Positions 1-8,695 of a DNA stretch of 64,000 nucleotides are shown piece by piece; the first letter of the stretch is position 1, and each line of letters begins with the position of its first letter. The notes below the pieces were generated by a model. That model was given only the letters and a program-made list of their open reading frames with translations. It ran no database searches and was not told the DNA's origin. A program made the translations under genes and the position numbers. This stretch comes from CAVYGN01 sp963796325 (GTDB lineage: Bacteria; Spirochaetota; Brevinematia; Brevinematales; JAOACQ01), in assembly GCA_963796325.1 (NCBI GenBank), contig CAWCLF010000004.1, positions 92,592-156,591 on the forward strand. Reading direction: 5' to 3'.

Positions 1-1444
1 GTTCTCCGCCGGAAGGCCTGCCGGTCCTGAACAGGTACATATAACAGTTTGGAATGCTGACCTTTTTCAGGCTGTCTTCTATAACGTTGATAATTTTATC
101 GATATCCAGCGTTATAACTATATCCTGGCCTACCTCCTGCATTGTATGGACATTGTCCCGCCTGTTTATGTCGTTATTTCCGGTCACGGCTTCGATGTGC
201 TCTTCGAAAACGATTTGCAGCTTGAGGAATATATTATCGGAAAGCATCAGTAGCCTTTTGCTGTTTTGGATCGCTTGTATGATTTTAGACCGGAAATTGA
301 GTAAATCCTCCTGTATTTTATAAATCCGGTCTATGCTGAGGTCATGGGTGAATAAATAATTTTCGATCTCATTGGTAAAGTCAGCATCGGTGCCGTTCCT
401 TAAATCGCTTATAAGGCTTTTTACCAGGCTGTCCCTGTCTATATACGTAAAACCCGGGTCTATACTTTCAATCTCTTTGACAGCTGCGTCGATATCGGAT
501 TTATCGGCATCGATTTTCAGCGGCTCCGGGATCATAAGCCCCGCATGATCGATTCTTCCCCGGGAACAGCCGCATGAACGGCGGATCCTGAATTCGCCTT
601 TAACGGGTATGAGCAGAGGAGCGGCTTCGCCCCTGATCATTTTGGCTATGGTATTGCAGCCTTCATAACCCTGTTCGTAAAACGGATAATAAACCGAAGT
701 GATGGACGGGTATGAATACCTGCCCCTTTCCCCATCCTCCCAGCTTGTAAGGGCGACTTCTTCAGGGACTTTTATTTTCCTTCTCTGGAGCTCAACCAGG
801 ATATTTGCCGCCTCATAGGTATACATGGACATGATAGCGTCAGGTTTTATTTTCCTTTCATCAAAAAGGATCGAGGCCATCTTTTTAACCCGTTTGATGA
901 AAAACCAGTCGATATCCCTGTCAATATCCGAATTTGTCAGAACCAGCTCACGTTTATAAAGGCCTTTCTCTTTCATAAAGTCTTCATAAACCTGGTACCT
1001 TTCATCCGGGATAATCGGCTGAATAAAAGCGATATTTTTGTAATGATGCACGTCGCAGAGGTGGTTCAGGATCTCCCTGATGTGAAAACCGCCGTTCATA
1101 AATATGGAAGGTACAGTTTCAATTACCTTCCCGATACTTAACATCGGGATCGGCCCGATGTCTTTGAAAAGGCTTAAAAATCTTTTCGGATTTTCAGCAA
1201 TCTCGCCCGACCATCCTAAAAACATCAAGCCGTCCGGCTGCATTTTTTTTATCATTTGGGACATCAGGTCAAGCGTTCTGGGGTAACGGTTTTTATTGAT
1301 GTAATGTTCTATGACAAACCTGAGAAGGTTAACATCATTCTCGTCTGCGGCTTTCATCGCGCCGGCCAGCATATTGCTCTGGAAGGAGTCGAAAGAAGTA
1401 TCGCCTAAAAATGCAACTGTTTTTTTCCCCATCGTGTCACCCAT
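1..1444 (-). CDS. LacI-type sensor-domain signalling protein, C-terminus cut by window edge
   Basis: The minus strand is open from an ATG at 1444 (or the in-frame ATG at 1432, which has GGGTGA four bases upstream) to the left edge, giving at least 477 residues. The first 280 or so look like the periplasmic-binding-protein fold of LacI/GalR regulators: it opens with KKTVAFLGD and later has TSWEDGERGRYSYPSITSVY and a C-terminal RRSCGCS. There is no N-terminal helix-turn-helix, so this is not a classical LacI repressor. A helical stretch follows, and then what looks like the start of a GAF-type domain (TLDIDKIINVIEDSLKKVSI). By analogy with spirochaete proteins of this build, the missing end may hold a GGDEF, kinase or AraC output domain. 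I infer cytoplasmic sensing of a sugar-like ligand; the real output is not visible. Confidence 0.8.
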   Translation of the reverse strand, partial: MGDTMGKKTVAFLGDTSFDSFQSNMLAGAMKAADENDVNLLRFVIEHYINKNRYPRTLDLMSQMIKKMQPDGLMFLGWSGEIAENPKRFLSLFKDIGPIPMLSIGKVIETVPSIFMNGGFHIREILNHLCDVHHYKNIAFIQPIIPDERYQVYEDFMKEKGLYKRELVLTNSDIDRDIDWFFIKRVKKMASILFDERKIKPDAIMSMYTYEAANILVELQRRKIKVPEEVALTSWEDGERGRYSYPSITSVYYPFYEQGYEGCNTIAKMIRGEAAPLLIPVKGEFRIRRSCGCSRGRIDHAGLMIPEPLKIDADKSDIDAAVKEIESIDPGFTYIDRDSLVKSLISDLRNGTDADFTNEIENYLFTHDLSIDRIYKIQEDLLNFRSKIIQAIQNSKRLLMLSDNIFLKLQIVFEEHIEAVTGNNDINRRDNVHTMQEVGQDIVITLDIDKIINVIEDSLKKVSIPNCYMYLFRTGRPSGGE

Positions 1445-1513
1445 GTTTATGATATGATATATTGTTTTATAAAAACTTTCCAGTATTCAAATAATTTGCC
1501 GGCCGCAGGATGA

Positions 1514-1542
1514 TTGACAGGCGGAAAATCCCGCTTTAGAAT
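1514..1542 (+). promoter_or_regulatory. Sigma70-type promoter of mtaB
   Basis: TTGACA at 1514-1519 and TAGAAT at 1537-1542 are separated by 17 bp, about 30 bp upstream of the mtaB start. The spacer contains a small GCGGGA-type inverted repeat. Confidence 0.65.
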
Positions 1543-1573
1543 AATTACCTGAAAAAATATATGAACAGGAACG

Positions 1574-2845
1574 ATGCCCTTGAAAGTTTATATAGAAACG
1601 ATCGGATGCAAACTCAACCAGTTTGAATCACAGGCCCTTAAGGAAAATTTAACTTCGCAGAATTTTATCATTACAGATTCTCTTGATGATGCGGATTGCA
1701 CGGTTATCAATACCTGTTCGGTCACAGGCCGAGCGGATAAGAAATCGATCCAGGCAATGAAAAGGGCTAAAAAAATGGGGAAAATAGTCCTCGCCACAGG
1801 CTGTTATGTCACAACCGATCTTGATAAGATAAAGAATGCCGGATATGCCGATTACCTGGTCAGGAATAATGAAAAATTTTCAATTCCGGAGATATTAAAA
1901 AGAAGCCCGGAACCTTCGGCTGAGATCTCCTGCTCTTCCGGGACGGGTGAATTTCCTATAGTCAGGCATTTTGACCGGACCAGGGCTTTTGTCAAGATCC
2001 AGGATGGCTGTGATAAATTATGCACATATTGTAAAATACCGCGTGCCAGGGGTAAATCAAGGTGCCTGCCGGCCGACGAAGCGGCAGGATTTGCCAGGGA
2101 CCTTGTGGGCAGGGGATACAGGGAAATTGTTCTTACCGGTGTAAATATCAGCGGGTATCGTTCGGGAGATTCATCCCTGTATGAGCTTGTCTTAAAGATT
2201 CTTTCGATAAAAGGGGATTTCAGAGTCAGGCTTTCATCCCTTCAGCCTGATGAATTCGATCCGAGGATTATCGATTTGCTTGATACGGGAAAACTTTCGA
2301 ACCACTTTCATCTCTCGGCTCAGAGCGGTTCGGGAAGCGTCCTGAAACGCATGGGCAGGTTCTATACCCCCGATCAGTTTTTCGAAATTGCGTGTTTGAT
2401 AAAGGAAAAAGATCCCTCCTGCGGTATTACTACCGATATTATCGCAGGGTTCCCGGGCGAAACGGATATTGAATTCGATGAAACGCTCAAGTTTGTCGAT
2501 AAAGTCGGCTTCAGCCGGGCTCATATCTTTCCATACTCTCCGAGGACAGGCACCGCGGCTTTCAGAATGAACGATATGCCTTCAAAAATAAAAAAGGAAA
2601 GGGTCAGGGTGCTCGAGGAATCCGTTTTTCAAAGGGCTGCAGTTTTTGCTGAAAGATCCGTAATAGGCAGAAGTTTTCCTGTTCTTCTGGAAACTATTGA
2701 AAACGGGGAATGGACCGGTTATACTTCAAATTATATCAGGATAAGAACTGCAGCGAAAGGGGCCAGGAATACGTTTGTAAATGTTGTCCCCGGAGGAATT
2801 GTTAAGAATGGGGTTCATATGGAGCTTTATGACGGTGCTGAATGA
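1574..2845 (+). CDS. mtaB: tRNA t6A37 methylthiotransferase MtaB
   Basis: This radical-SAM methylthiotransferase adds a methylthio group to t6A at position 37 of ANN-decoding tRNAs, giving ms2t6A. The N-terminal UPF0004 domain has three cluster cysteines (C12 in IGCKLNQ, C48 in NTCSVTG, C77 in ATGCYV). The radical-SAM motif CDKLCTYC supplies C146, C150 and C153, and a TRAM-like tail ends the 423-residue protein, which is normal length. The short N-terminus and the IGCKLNQ wording favour MtaB over MiaB or RimO. AGGA precedes the start by four to five bases. It is probably cotranscribed with the chaperone-like gene downstream. Confidence 0.93.
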   Translation: MPLKVYIETIGCKLNQFESQALKENLTSQNFIITDSLDDADCTVINTCSVTGRADKKSIQAMKRAKKMGKIVLATGCYVTTDLDKIKNAGYADYLVRNNEKFSIPEILKRSPEPSAEISCSSGTGEFPIVRHFDRTRAFVKIQDGCDKLCTYCKIPRARGKSRCLPADEAAGFARDLVGRGYREIVLTGVNISGYRSGDSSLYELVLKILSIKGDFRVRLSSLQPDEFDPRIIDLLDTGKLSNHFHLSAQSGSGSVLKRMGRFYTPDQFFEIACLIKEKDPSCGITTDIIAGFPGETDIEFDETLKFVDKVGFSRAHIFPYSPRTGTAAFRMNDMPSKIKKERVRVLEESVFQRAAVFAERSVIGRSFPVLLETIENGEWTGYTSNYIRIRTAAKGARNTFVNVVPGGIVKNGVHMELYDGAE

Positions 2846-2911
2846 TGCTCTTGAATTTTAGGATAATGATCCGTATTATTATTGCGGCTTTATCTTGTCG
2901 GAGATGATATT

Positions 2912-3784
2912 GTGAATGTTGTTGCGAAAATTAACGAAGTCCTGATAACTCAGGAAATGCTGGACAGAGCGGTCGGAAGGTACATAATCCAGCTTGAAGA
3001 GGATGAAGATATCGATTTCAAACCGACGAAGGAAAATTATAAATTTATCAGGACCGAAGTTCTGAATTTTCTCATAGAAAGGATTCTCCTTCTTAACAGG
3101 GCCGAAAGGGAAGGAATTCAAATATCCGATGATGCAGTCTCCAAAAGCATTAAAACGCTGAAAAAAAATTTTTCTTCCAGCGAAGAATGGTCAAAGAACC
3201 TCCTGGCTTTAAGTACAGATGAAGCCTCTCTTTTTTTTGAGATAAGGAGCGATATGATTATAGAAAAATTCATTGATAAAATGCTCGGAGACAAGGTCAA
3301 ATTCGGGGAAAAAGAACTTATGAGCTATTATGAAAATAATGAAGATATCATGAAAGATCCGGATCTTTTTACTTTTTACGAATTGAATGCAAATACGGCT
3401 GATGACATCAAAATTGCGTACTCGCTGCTTCAAAAAATTGAGGATTTCACTGAACTTGAAAAAGAGCTGATTAAACATGAGATTAATATTCACAATCATA
3501 AAAATGTTCCGGGTTTTGAACTTTCAAAAGAACTGCAGAATGTTTTGTCGGATCTGAAAATCGGTTCAATTGCGACAATGCAGGGGGCTGAAGGCGGCAT
3601 GATGATCTATAAGCTCATGAAAATAATACGGGGAAGAAAACTTGATTATAATGAAATCAAGGAGAAACTTGCCGAATATCTAATCAAAACTGCAAAGAAG
3701 GAGACCATTGACAGCGTAATTACCGATGAAATGGAAAAAGCCAGGATCGAATACTTAGATCTTTCATATCTGGAAAAAAAATAA
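2912..3784 (+). CDS. SurA/PrsA-like chaperone or peptidyl-prolyl isomerase
   Basis: The 290-residue product resembles the SurA N-terminal domain (NVVAKINEVLITQEMLDRAV, typical of the opening of SurA/PrsA/PpiD) followed by a weak parvulin-like region at about residues 140-245. A GTG start at 2912 is preferred because GGAG lies eight bases upstream; a TTG 30 bases earlier has no good ribosome site. No signal peptide or membrane segment is visible from either start, which is unusual for a SurA/PrsA protein, so the product may be cytoplasmic, more like trigger-factor-associated folding helpers. The parvulin catalytic residues cannot be assigned confidently. It converges with the GH94 gene, with only 8 bp between the stop codons. 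Confidence 0.65.
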   Translation: MNVVAKINEVLITQEMLDRAVGRYIIQLEEDEDIDFKPTKENYKFIRTEVLNFLIERILLLNRAEREGIQISDDAVSKSIKTLKKNFSSSEEWSKNLLALSTDEASLFFEIRSDMIIEKFIDKMLGDKVKFGEKELMSYYENNEDIMKDPDLFTFYELNANTADDIKIAYSLLQKIEDFTELEKELIKHEINIHNHKNVPGFELSKELQNVLSDLKIGSIATMQGAEGGMMIYKLMKIIRGRKLDYNEIKEKLAEYLIKTAKKETIDSVITDEMEKARIEYLDLSYLEKK

Positions 3785-3792
3785 ACGTGCCG

Positions 3793-6204
3793 TTAACCCA
3801 TTACAACTTCAACATTATGTGCTTTTCCGTCACCGGATGCAGGAATAATATTGCCCGGAATCAATTGACCGTCGACTTTAATGCTCCGTATGCCCTTGCT
3901 TTTATGGTCAGGATTCCTGACTTCTATATGGTACTCTGAATTTTTATACTTTCTGTCGACAGTAAAGCCTTCCCATTTTTGAGGTATGCATGGATCGATC
4001 TCAAGTCCAGTATATACGGGTCTTATGCCAAGGATATATTTAACGGCTGACTGGTACATCCATGAAGCCGTTCCTGAAAGCCAGCTGTTGCGCGCCAGGC
4101 CGAACTGGGGATGTTCATTCCCGAGTATGTTCTGGGCATAAACATAAGGTTCGCATTCATACTCTTCAATAATATCGTTTTTAGCAGCCGGATTTATCTG
4201 GTTATAATATTGATAAGCAAGGTCTCCGTTGCCCATAATGGTTTCGGCTATGATTACCCATGGATTGGAATGGAGGAAAATGCCTCCGTTTTCCTTGGCT
4301 CCGGGGGGATATGACGTTATGCCGCCCTTTGTTTTATCATAGCCGTTAAACCCGGGAGTGCTTAACTTTATCCCCTTTGAAGTGTTGAGCATTTTATTGA
4401 CGGACTGAAGGGACTTTAAAGCGCGTTCCGGAGTGGCAAATCCTGAAATGACCGGCCATGATTGCGCATTTATATAAATCTTGCCATGTTCGTTGATATG
4501 AGATCCAAGAGGTGTGCCGTCATAATCAAAATACCTGACATACCATTCCCCGTCCCAGCAATTATCATTGAATATCTTCTTCAATGAATTATATTCCTCC
4601 CGGTAAGTATGCGCAGAGGTTGCGTCCCCCATATACTCGCATAATTCAATCATTTCAAGGAGGTCCTTTCCGTAAAGATGTGTATTGAAAAGAGATTCTG
4701 CGCCGGAAGGGAGGTTAACGCAATCGTTCCAGTCCGCGAAACCCAGGTGGGGCAGGCAGTGTGAGCCCGTATCTTTCTTTGTAAATTCAAGAGAACGCTT
4801 CATATGGTCAAGCACGGTCCCCTTTTCAAGGGGAATGCCGTTATTGTCTTTTTCATAATAAGGGATCACAGTATTGATAAAATTCATATCCCCGGTTTCT
4901 TTAAGGTAAGCAGTTACGGAGAGGACGATCCAGAGATGATCGTCGCCGTAATACTGCGGCCTGTCCGGATTGTCGGATGTTTCCCCGTAAGTAGCTTCCA
5001 TCGACAGGGGGTTGAAGTTATGCATGGCATTGCCTTCTTTTTTCTGGACCATCAGGAGTTTTTCGAGAAGGTCCCTCCCTTCATCGGGAATCCTGTCGAG
5101 GACAGCCATAATATCCTGAGAGCTGTCCCGCAAACCTATTCCCCTTGTTCCCAGCCCCAGCTGGTAATATGAGAGATATCGAGACCAGTTTTTCGTTATA
5201 TAACACTGCCGGGGATTGTGTATATTCAGCATTCTATCCATATTGGGATCGGGGGTCTTTACCTGTAGCTTCGACATATAATCTTTCCAGAAAGCCGATA
5301 ATTCATTAAGCGCCGAATCTGCATTTGCCGGATTCCTGAATTTTTCAATTCCCGGTTTCGCTTTTTCGTAACTTGAATCCTGGCCGAGCTGGGTTATGAA
5401 TTCCTTGGTTTCCCCCGGTTTGAAATTTCCCATTTTTTGAAGAAGGGCTCCTATATTGTCGCCCCTGTGCGCTTCGTAATTTCCCAATTCTTCTTTTTCC
5501 AGAGAGATCGGTTTAGACCATGTCCCGTATTCATTATCCCCCAGGAAACGCCGCCTGTCGGATTCGAAGGAGGACACGGGATTGCTTGAAGTAAAATAAT
5601 TAACATTCGTATCGCGCCTCATAAAGGCATACTGGAGAAGTGTCAATAATCCGTTTTTTTCATGTATGGCCCGTGACTGCATTGTCTGCGGGACCCAATC
5701 CGCATTATTAAACTGTTTCACTGCTTCAAAATGAGTATATTCTACTACGCTGACAGCATCAAGTTCGATATCGGAATCTGAAATATTGGTTATTTTTACA
5801 TGACGTACTTCACGATTGTCGTTTAACGGTACAAAAATTGTACAGTCGGTGCGGATCCCGAAAAACTCTGATACAATTCTTGTATAACTGAGCCCGATAT
5901 GGCATTCGTATTTATCATAATGATCAAGGGTAGGAACAAAAAAGGGCGAAAACACCCTGTATGATCCGCCTTTTTTCAGGCGTATATATAGTGTTTCACC
6001 TTTAAAATCAGATGAAGGCATTTGCTGAATATATTTTGTGATCCGGTTTAACGAAGGGTCCCCTTTACATAATAGAGCTCCGCCCGTATGATCTACAAAA
6101 CCGCCGAAAGAAAGGGTCCCGATGTAATTTATCCATTTTACCGGCGTTTTAGGGTTTGTTATGATATATTCGAAATTTTTATCATCAAAAAATCCGAAGT
6201 TCAT
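3793..6204 (-). CDS. GH94 disaccharide phosphorylase (cellobiose/chitobiose phosphorylase type)
   Basis: GH94 enzymes split a beta-linked disaccharide with phosphate, giving glucose-1-phosphate (or GlcNAc-1-phosphate) and a free sugar, which saves ATP in anaerobes. The 803-residue length fits the family. The N-terminus (MNFGFFDDKNFEYIITNPKT) and the beta-sandwich region precede an alpha/alpha barrel with the ADWND acid motif (Asp about 491). TRGIGLRDSSQD, an NEHPQFGLARNSWLSGTASW stretch and IDPCIPQKWEGF follow. Substrate (cellobiose, chitobiose, laminaribiose) cannot be settled from the sequence; I see most similarity to the cellobiose and chitobiose groups. The ATG at 6204 is chosen because GGGAGG lies eight bases upstream. 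No signal peptide, so the substrate must be imported. Confidence 0.85.
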   Translation of the reverse strand: MNFGFFDDKNFEYIITNPKTPVKWINYIGTLSFGGFVDHTGGALLCKGDPSLNRITKYIQQMPSSDFKGETLYIRLKKGGSYRVFSPFFVPTLDHYDKYECHIGLSYTRIVSEFFGIRTDCTIFVPLNDNREVRHVKITNISDSDIELDAVSVVEYTHFEAVKQFNNADWVPQTMQSRAIHEKNGLLTLLQYAFMRRDTNVNYFTSSNPVSSFESDRRRFLGDNEYGTWSKPISLEKEELGNYEAHRGDNIGALLQKMGNFKPGETKEFITQLGQDSSYEKAKPGIEKFRNPANADSALNELSAFWKDYMSKLQVKTPDPNMDRMLNIHNPRQCYITKNWSRYLSYYQLGLGTRGIGLRDSSQDIMAVLDRIPDEGRDLLEKLLMVQKKEGNAMHNFNPLSMEATYGETSDNPDRPQYYGDDHLWIVLSVTAYLKETGDMNFINTVIPYYEKDNNGIPLEKGTVLDHMKRSLEFTKKDTGSHCLPHLGFADWNDCVNLPSGAESLFNTHLYGKDLLEMIELCEYMGDATSAHTYREEYNSLKKIFNDNCWDGEWYVRYFDYDGTPLGSHINEHGKIYINAQSWPVISGFATPERALKSLQSVNKMLNTSKGIKLSTPGFNGYDKTKGGITSYPPGAKENGGIFLHSNPWVIIAETIMGNGDLAYQYYNQINPAAKNDIIEEYECEPYVYAQNILGNEHPQFGLARNSWLSGTASWMYQSAVKYILGIRPVYTGLEIDPCIPQKWEGFTVDRKYKNSEYHIEVRNPDHKSKGIRSIKVDGQLIPGNIIPASGDGKAHNVEVVMG

Positions 6205-6244
6205 GTCATGGGCCTCCCGAATCCGATAAATTTTAAGAAATAAT

Positions 6245-6273
6245 ATTTTAAGCAATTAAACAGGATAAGTCAA
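6245..6273 (-). promoter_or_regulatory. Promoter of the GH94 phosphorylase gene
   Basis: On the minus strand TTGACT (6273-6268) and TAAAAT (6250-6245) are 17 bp apart, 41 bp before the GH94 start codon. The -35 box lies one base from the edge of the heptamer-repeat array that begins at 6275. Confidence 0.6.
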
Positions 6274-6274
6274 T

Positions 6275-6388
6275 ATGTATACCACAGTCAACAGTCGGCA
6301 GTCGACAGTCATCAGTCGAACTATTGATATTTATTATGCAATAGACAATAGGCTGTCGACTCTCCACTACCGATGACTGCCGGCTGAG
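6275..6388. repeat. Heptamer-repeat array 1 (GTCGAC type)
   Basis: Degenerate 7-nt units of the AGTCGAC/AGTCAAC/AGTCGGC kind fill 6275-6320; the complementary sense (GACTGTC-type) fills 6350-6388, so the whole forms an imperfect inverted repeat around an AT-rich centre. It belongs to a family of eight intergenic arrays in this window. Confidence 0.75.
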
Positions 6389-6439
6389 TAAAAAAAAGTC
6401 GCTCAAATCTTGAGTAATAAACGGATATTTCTGATAATT

Positions 6440-6490
6440 TATGGTCACTTTTAAAAACCGTCTTTATAAGGCGGTGGGGTAGTGACCATA
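6440..6490. repeat. Nested hairpin element
   Basis: TATGGTCACT (6440-6449) and AGTGACCATA (6481-6490) form a perfect 10-bp stem. Inside it ACCGTC (6457-6462) and GGCGGT (6470-6475) form a second stem with two G-U type pairs. There is no trailing T-run, so it does not look like a terminator. It could be a small RNA domain, a protein-binding palindrome or a repeat element. Confidence 0.5.
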
Positions 6491-6567
6491 GGGCGATTAT
6501 AGAAAACAGAGTATTTGCTGTTAATAACCGGATATTTTAATAAAATGCCCTTATGGGCGCTTTTATT

Positions 6568-6592
6568 ACTATCGACTGTCGACTGTCGACTG
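6568..6592. repeat. Heptamer-repeat array 2
   Basis: Three to four tandem GACTGTC units that end one base before the AAGGA ribosome site of the gene at 6603. The array would therefore lie in the 5' leader of that message. Confidence 0.75.
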
Positions 6593-6602
6593 AAGGAAAT
6601 AT

Positions 6603-8480
6603 ATGAGTATTTTAAAAGATAAAAAGGAAAAACTCGGCATCGATTCACTTGGGATCGATAACCAGAAGAAACTCTATGAAGATTTTGTCGATGCCGGCGG
6701 TAAAGTCGTTGAATTGAAGCAGGGTCCTCAGCAGAAAATAAACGATCAACTGGAGAAATGGATACAGAATAAAGAAGACGAGCAGAAAAGACGGCTGATA
6801 GATGAACAGAAAAAGGAAGAGGACGAACTTGCGAGAAAGAGAGCCCAGGCGAACCGTGAAAGGCTTCAGAATCTCATAGAAAAAAATGCCGGTCCTAAAG
6901 AGAAAAAAAGCGTTTTGCAGGAACTTAAACATGAAATAAAAATCAATAAAGAGAAGGAACAGAACCCGGCTCAGGAATATTTCGGCAGGCTTGCCGCAAA
7001 AATAGTCTGCATACTTTACGGAGTCTTCGGCTTCTGGGGCAGGCATTTCAGCAGGAATTTCCTCGATTTAACGTTATATGATCTTAAGAACAGTCTTATT
7101 GAAAGCCAGCAGATACTGGTATCGGTATTGCACCAGGACAAGGATTTTTCAGATGAAATAAGAAAAAGTCTCAAGGAAAGCGGTTACCCGTATTATTTCG
7201 AACTGATTTACCGCTTTTATTTAATCTTTGATGACGAAGTATTTAACCTGATAAGGGAACTGAGGACCGCTGAAAATCCTATTCAAAGGGGGAAATTTGT
7301 CTTTGTCAAACTGTTTAAGAAAATACTTGTTCTGAGCAGGTATCATCCTTCGCTTCCAAACGCCTTTCAAAGGGCTCTTACAATTGAAAAAACAAACAGG
7401 CATCTCACTGACAACGTTGTAGACTTTAATTTGAGGAAGCTATTTCATACTTATAATTTTATTTTTTATAAATACTACCCGAAAATTCTTAACCTGGTTG
7501 ACTACTACTACAAGGACGAGCTATTTTTAGGCAGAAAAATATCTTATTCGGAATTTCTCGCGATAACAGAAATGGATGCAATCGGTTATTATACAAAGTT
7601 ATGGGAAGAAGAGGAGGCCAGGGAAAAGCAGAAACTTGAGCAGAAGGAAAAATCGAAGCATTATAAAAGCGAAGAACAACCCGCGGAACAAAAACAGGAA
7701 GTTTCGGGTCTGGAATCGGATCTTTCCAATCTTCCTGAAGAAATCGCTTCAGGAATTCGCAGGATAAGGGAAATGTCAAATTTCAAAGGGATACTTGATT
7801 ACTATAACGAAGTTAAGGACCCGAGGATGAGTATTCCCGTATACGACAAGGCCTTCCTGGCCGGGACTCTCCTGGAAATTTTCGACAAGGAATATTCTTT
7901 TCTTTTTATTGCATCGAACGTTCAGTTCAATATATTTTTCGACAGGGGCCAGAGGAAAGACATAAAAAGCGTCTTGAAAGACCTTTACTTTCATATTGAC
8001 GATGTCTATAAACGCCTTTATGAATACGGCCGTGTAATAAGCGGTATAAAAAAGGTCAAGGAAGATTCTTTTATGCCGTCTAAGGAGAAAACCGTGAAGC
8101 TTGAACAGCTCAAATTCCAGAAGACCACGATATCAAGGGCTGTACGATCCCAGACCCAGAATATTATCGGCGATTTTCAAAAGCACCTGCAGGTTGTGCT
8201 GGCCGATTATAAAGCGGACAAGTATTTCATACAGAACCCCGACGAAGTTCTCAGTTACGAAACGAATATAGCAGGCAAAAAGATCGGCCACAAAGATACC
8301 GTTGTGAACATTTTCAAACAGGCTTACTATTTCTCTTCCGCCCTTTATTTCCTTGTTCAGGACGGTGAACTCTCCGGCGGTTACCTGAACCTGAAAAATC
8401 CCGTCTATCTTGCAGGTCTTGTACAGGAGCCCGGCGAAGGTGAAGATGCGGAAGAAGGAGAGGGCTCGTCAGGCTTTTAA
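6603..8480 (+). CDS. Unrecognised 625-residue coiled-coil protein
   Basis: I do not recognise a family. The first 125 residues are highly charged and rich in Lys, Glu and Gln, with heptad-like spacing from about 45 to 125, suggesting a coiled coil. Residues about 130-325 and 385-600 are hydrophobic/aromatic alpha-helical domains, rich in FYYKYYPK-like aromatic clusters. They are joined by a charged Glu/Lys/Gln linker at about 335-375. The C-terminus is acidic (GEGEDAEEGEGSSGF). No signal peptide and no clear membrane span are visible, although ILYGVFGFWG near residue 145 is strongly hydrophobic. AAGGA sits upstream of the ATG at good spacing. Codon use matches its neighbours. It may be a lineage-specific spirochaete cytoplasmic protein; no function is proposed. 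Confidence 0.85.
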   Translation: MSILKDKKEKLGIDSLGIDNQKKLYEDFVDAGGKVVELKQGPQQKINDQLEKWIQNKEDEQKRRLIDEQKKEEDELARKRAQANRERLQNLIEKNAGPKEKKSVLQELKHEIKINKEKEQNPAQEYFGRLAAKIVCILYGVFGFWGRHFSRNFLDLTLYDLKNSLIESQQILVSVLHQDKDFSDEIRKSLKESGYPYYFELIYRFYLIFDDEVFNLIRELRTAENPIQRGKFVFVKLFKKILVLSRYHPSLPNAFQRALTIEKTNRHLTDNVVDFNLRKLFHTYNFIFYKYYPKILNLVDYYYKDELFLGRKISYSEFLAITEMDAIGYYTKLWEEEEAREKQKLEQKEKSKHYKSEEQPAEQKQEVSGLESDLSNLPEEIASGIRRIREMSNFKGILDYYNEVKDPRMSIPVYDKAFLAGTLLEIFDKEYSFLFIASNVQFNIFFDRGQRKDIKSVLKDLYFHIDDVYKRLYEYGRVISGIKKVKEDSFMPSKEKTVKLEQLKFQKTTISRAVRSQTQNIIGDFQKHLQVVLADYKADKYFIQNPDEVLSYETNIAGKKIGHKDTVVNIFKQAYYFSSALYFLVQDGELSGGYLNLKNPVYLAGLVQEPGEGEDAEEGEGSSGF

Positions 8481-8695
8481 TAACAAATACTTACTTTATT
8501 TATTGTTATTTAATAATATTGCCCCTAAATTATTGCAATTCAAACCTTAAGGTGTTAAAATACGATAAGGGGACAATTACGGGCATTTCCGGCGGGGTCT
8601 TATCAAAATAAGGAAATAATTAAATTTTTTTAAATCAATAATATTTTAAGGTGATGTCTGAATTGTCCATTATACTGAAATTAACGGGTGTGTAA

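Larger units (their letters stand above)
6205..6602. other. 398-bp divergent intergenic region
   Basis: This gap separates the divergent GH94 and coiled-coil genes. It holds the GH94 promoter, two heptamer-repeat arrays and a nested hairpin, described in separate entries. The hairpin is bracketed by two imperfect 24-bp direct repeats, 6414-6437 and 6520-6543 (both containing a CGGATATTT core). Short open frames exist on the minus strand but they run through repeats, lack family features and are not called. Confidence 0.6.

Noticed and set aside
54..1286. Plus-strand open frames at 54-323 and 1104-1286
   Set aside because: They lie opposite a continuous minus-strand gene with clear family features (LacI-type sensor) and have no ribosome sites or recognisable products.
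6248..6648. Two minus-strand frames of 65-66 codons
   Set aside because: They run through heptamer repeats and the nested hairpin, carry no signal or motif, and one overlaps the start of the 6603 gene on the other strand.
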